Shown here piece after piece: positions 62,751 through 64,000 of a stretch of DNA of 64,000 nucleotides. Source of the stretch: Bin80 sp026709335 (GTDB taxonomy: Bacteria; Bacteroidota; Rhodothermia; Rhodothermales; Bin80); NCBI GenBank assembly GCA_965200825.1, contig OZ241385.1:2976001-3040000 (forward strand). The letters run 5' to 3'. Position 1 is the first letter of the stretch, and the number at the start of each line of letters is the position of its first letter. Both the position numbers and the translations under genes were made by a program. Below the pieces are notes generated by a model. That model did no database searches, was not told the origin of the DNA, and saw only the letters and a program-made list of their open reading frames with translations.

Positions 62751-64000
62751 TGAGAATGAGATATTCACTGGATTGTCTACATGTGGCAGGGTCAGGGATT
62801 GGATATCTCCTGATGATCATAGTGGTAGGATCGGGGTGCCAGAAAGCGCCACAACAAAAATTCATCAACTTCACCGAAGTGACAGCAGAGGCGGGCCTCG
62901 GCTCATTCATGCATGATAACGGAGCAGACGGCAGAAAGTATTATGCAGAGCAGATGGGTTCCGGCGTTGGCTTTATTGATTACGATGGAGATGGCTGGCT
63001 GGATATACTGTTTGCGGGTGGAGGATATTGGCATCGTGACCCGTATCCATGGTATAAACCTTTGTGGATGTACCGAAATATGGGAGATGGCACCTTTACA
63101 GATGTCACAGATCAGGTGGGATTAGCAGGCATTAATGCCTATACACTAGGCATTGCCGCAGCTGATTATGACAATGATGGGGATTCAGATATTCTGATTA
63201 CAAATCTGAACGAGAATATTCTTCTGGAAAATCAAGAAGGAATATTTAGACAGAGACAGAATGACTCCGGACTCAGCACGGAAAATGAATGGAGCAGCTC
63301 AGCTCTCTGGATTGATGCCAATCGGGATGGCCTGTTGGATGTATATGTTGGCGGATATGCGGATTGGCGCCCGGAAACAGACAAATTTTGCCCCGAGGGT
63401 GGTAGCGAAAAACTGTACTGTATTCCCGCTGACTACAAGGGACAGGCCAGTCGCTACTATGAAGCGCAAGGGGGTGGGATCTTTTTGGATCAAACCCGGG
63501 AATCAGGCCTGTATCATTCACTTGGAAAGGCGCTTGGGATGGCAGAATGGGATTTTAATCAGGATGGCTGGCCAGATTTTGTTGTAGCCAATGATGGGGA
63601 GGGAGATCTTCTTTTTTTGAACGAGGGAGATGGATCGTTTATTGAGCGCGGCGTTCAGAGTGGGATTGCATTCAGCGAGCACGGAGAAGCCCGCGCTGGA
63701 ATGGGAATTGATATAGGAGTTGTAGATACGACTCGCTCTCCATCGGTTTTTGTAGGAAACTTCTCAACGGAAATGATAGGAGTTTACCATTATCGGGGCA
63801 ATAACTTGTTCTCGGACCGTGCTGCACGATCCCAGATTGGCCAGCCAAGCCTGAATACACTTACTTTTGGGCTTATGCTGATGGATGTAGATCTGGATGC
63901 CGATTTAGATCTGTTCGTTGCGAACGGACATGTATATCCGGACCGGTTGGTAGGTCAGGATAAAATCACCTATGAGCAACGGGCGCAGTTGTTTGAGAAC
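62750..64000 (+). CDS. FG-GAP / CRTAC1-type lipoprotein, partial
   Basis: An open frame of 417 codons runs to the window end without a stop. It begins with a lipoprotein-type signal (YLLMIIVVGSGC, lipobox Cys near residue 30). The mature part has FG-GAP/VCBS-type calcium-binding repeats: FIDYDGDGWLDILFAGG, DYDNDGDSDILITNL, DANRDGLLDVYVGG, DFNQDGWPDFVVANDGEGD, DVDLDADLDLFVANG, as in CRTAC1/ASPIC-UnbV-like proteins with a seven-bladed propeller. Such surface lipoproteins are common in Bacteroidota/Rhodothermota. The C-terminal ASPIC/UnbV part would lie beyond the window. ATG 62756 is an alternative start. Confidence 0.8.
   Translation, partial: MRMRYSLDCLHVAGSGIGYLLMIIVVGSGCQKAPQQKFINFTEVTAEAGLGSFMHDNGADGRKYYAEQMGSGVGFIDYDGDGWLDILFAGGGYWHRDPYPWYKPLWMYRNMGDGTFTDVTDQVGLAGINAYTLGIAAADYDNDGDSDILITNLNENILLENQEGIFRQRQNDSGLSTENEWSSSALWIDANRDGLLDVYVGGYADWRPETDKFCPEGGSEKLYCIPADYKGQASRYYEAQGGGIFLDQTRESGLYHSLGKALGMAEWDFNQDGWPDFVVANDGEGDLLFLNEGDGSFIERGVQSGIAFSEHGEARAGMGIDIGVVDTTRSPSVFVGNFSTEMIGVYHYRGNNLFSDRAARSQIGQPSLNTLTFGLMLMDVDLDADLDLFVANGHVYPDRLVGQDKITYEQRAQLFEN

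Overview
The window looks like chromosome or integrated-element DNA from a Bacteroidota/Rhodothermota-type bacterium (inference). Support: three giant secreted proteins end in a type IX secretion-like sorting tail (NYPNPFNPST...GTYLYRMIATG...), there is a CarboxypepD_reg-like secreted protein and an FG-GAP/CRTAC1-type lipoprotein, and several starts lack a clear Shine-Dalgarno. No rRNA, tRNA or CRISPR array was recognised.

Region 1 (about 1-15.1 kb) is a defence-island-like accessory region. It holds a DUF4143 ATPase coupled to a 1,404-aa NACHT-type NTPase with a C-terminal PD-(D/E)xK-like nuclease; a two-gene cassette (18-residue-repeat membrane protein with an HNH-like C-terminus, plus a small hydrophobic protein); a Thoeris-like TIR protein coupled to a three-helix membrane protein; a DUF4143 gene present as an intact copy and as a 5'-truncated copy flanking the TIR cassette; an intact IS630-type transposase; remnants of ISL3- and IS630-type transposases; an Orc/NB-ARC-like ATPase; and a frameshifted OLD-family endonuclease remnant.

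Region 2 (15.5-28.2 kb) carries two giant surface proteins (1,912 and 1,707 aa) and a tyrosine recombinase. A third paralogue (1,890 aa) lies at 52.3-58.0 kb on the opposite strand. Paralogues 2 and 3 share near-identical 5' ends, 3' ends and terminators, so they form large inverted repeats around 28.2-52.3 kb.

Region 3 (28.3-61.2 kb) is a split but nearly complete P-type (Trb/Tra) conjugation system: trbC-D-E-J-L-F leftward, mobC-like/relaxase/trbG/trbI/traG rightward, and trbB/traF leftward beyond paralogue 3, followed by a response regulator and a soluble histidine kinase. A candidate oriT with a MOBP-like nic core lies just upstream of the mobC-like gene.

Between the two transfer arms, 34.2-44.5 kb is one rightward operon of 13 closely packed or overlapping genes: two unknown exported proteins, three DUF4402-like pilin subunits, a PapD-like chaperone, an usher-like outer-membrane protein, a two-domain tip-like protein, an ExbB-like channel protein, two ExbD-like proteins, a TonB-like trans-periplasmic protein and a TPR lipoprotein. 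A chaperone-usher pilus genetically welded to an Exb/Tol-type proton motor inside a conjugation locus is the strongest candidate for an undescribed system here.

The right end (62.2-64.0 kb) has a small secreted CarboxypepD_reg protein that looks internally deleted, a terminator, and the start of an FG-GAP lipoprotein that runs off the window.
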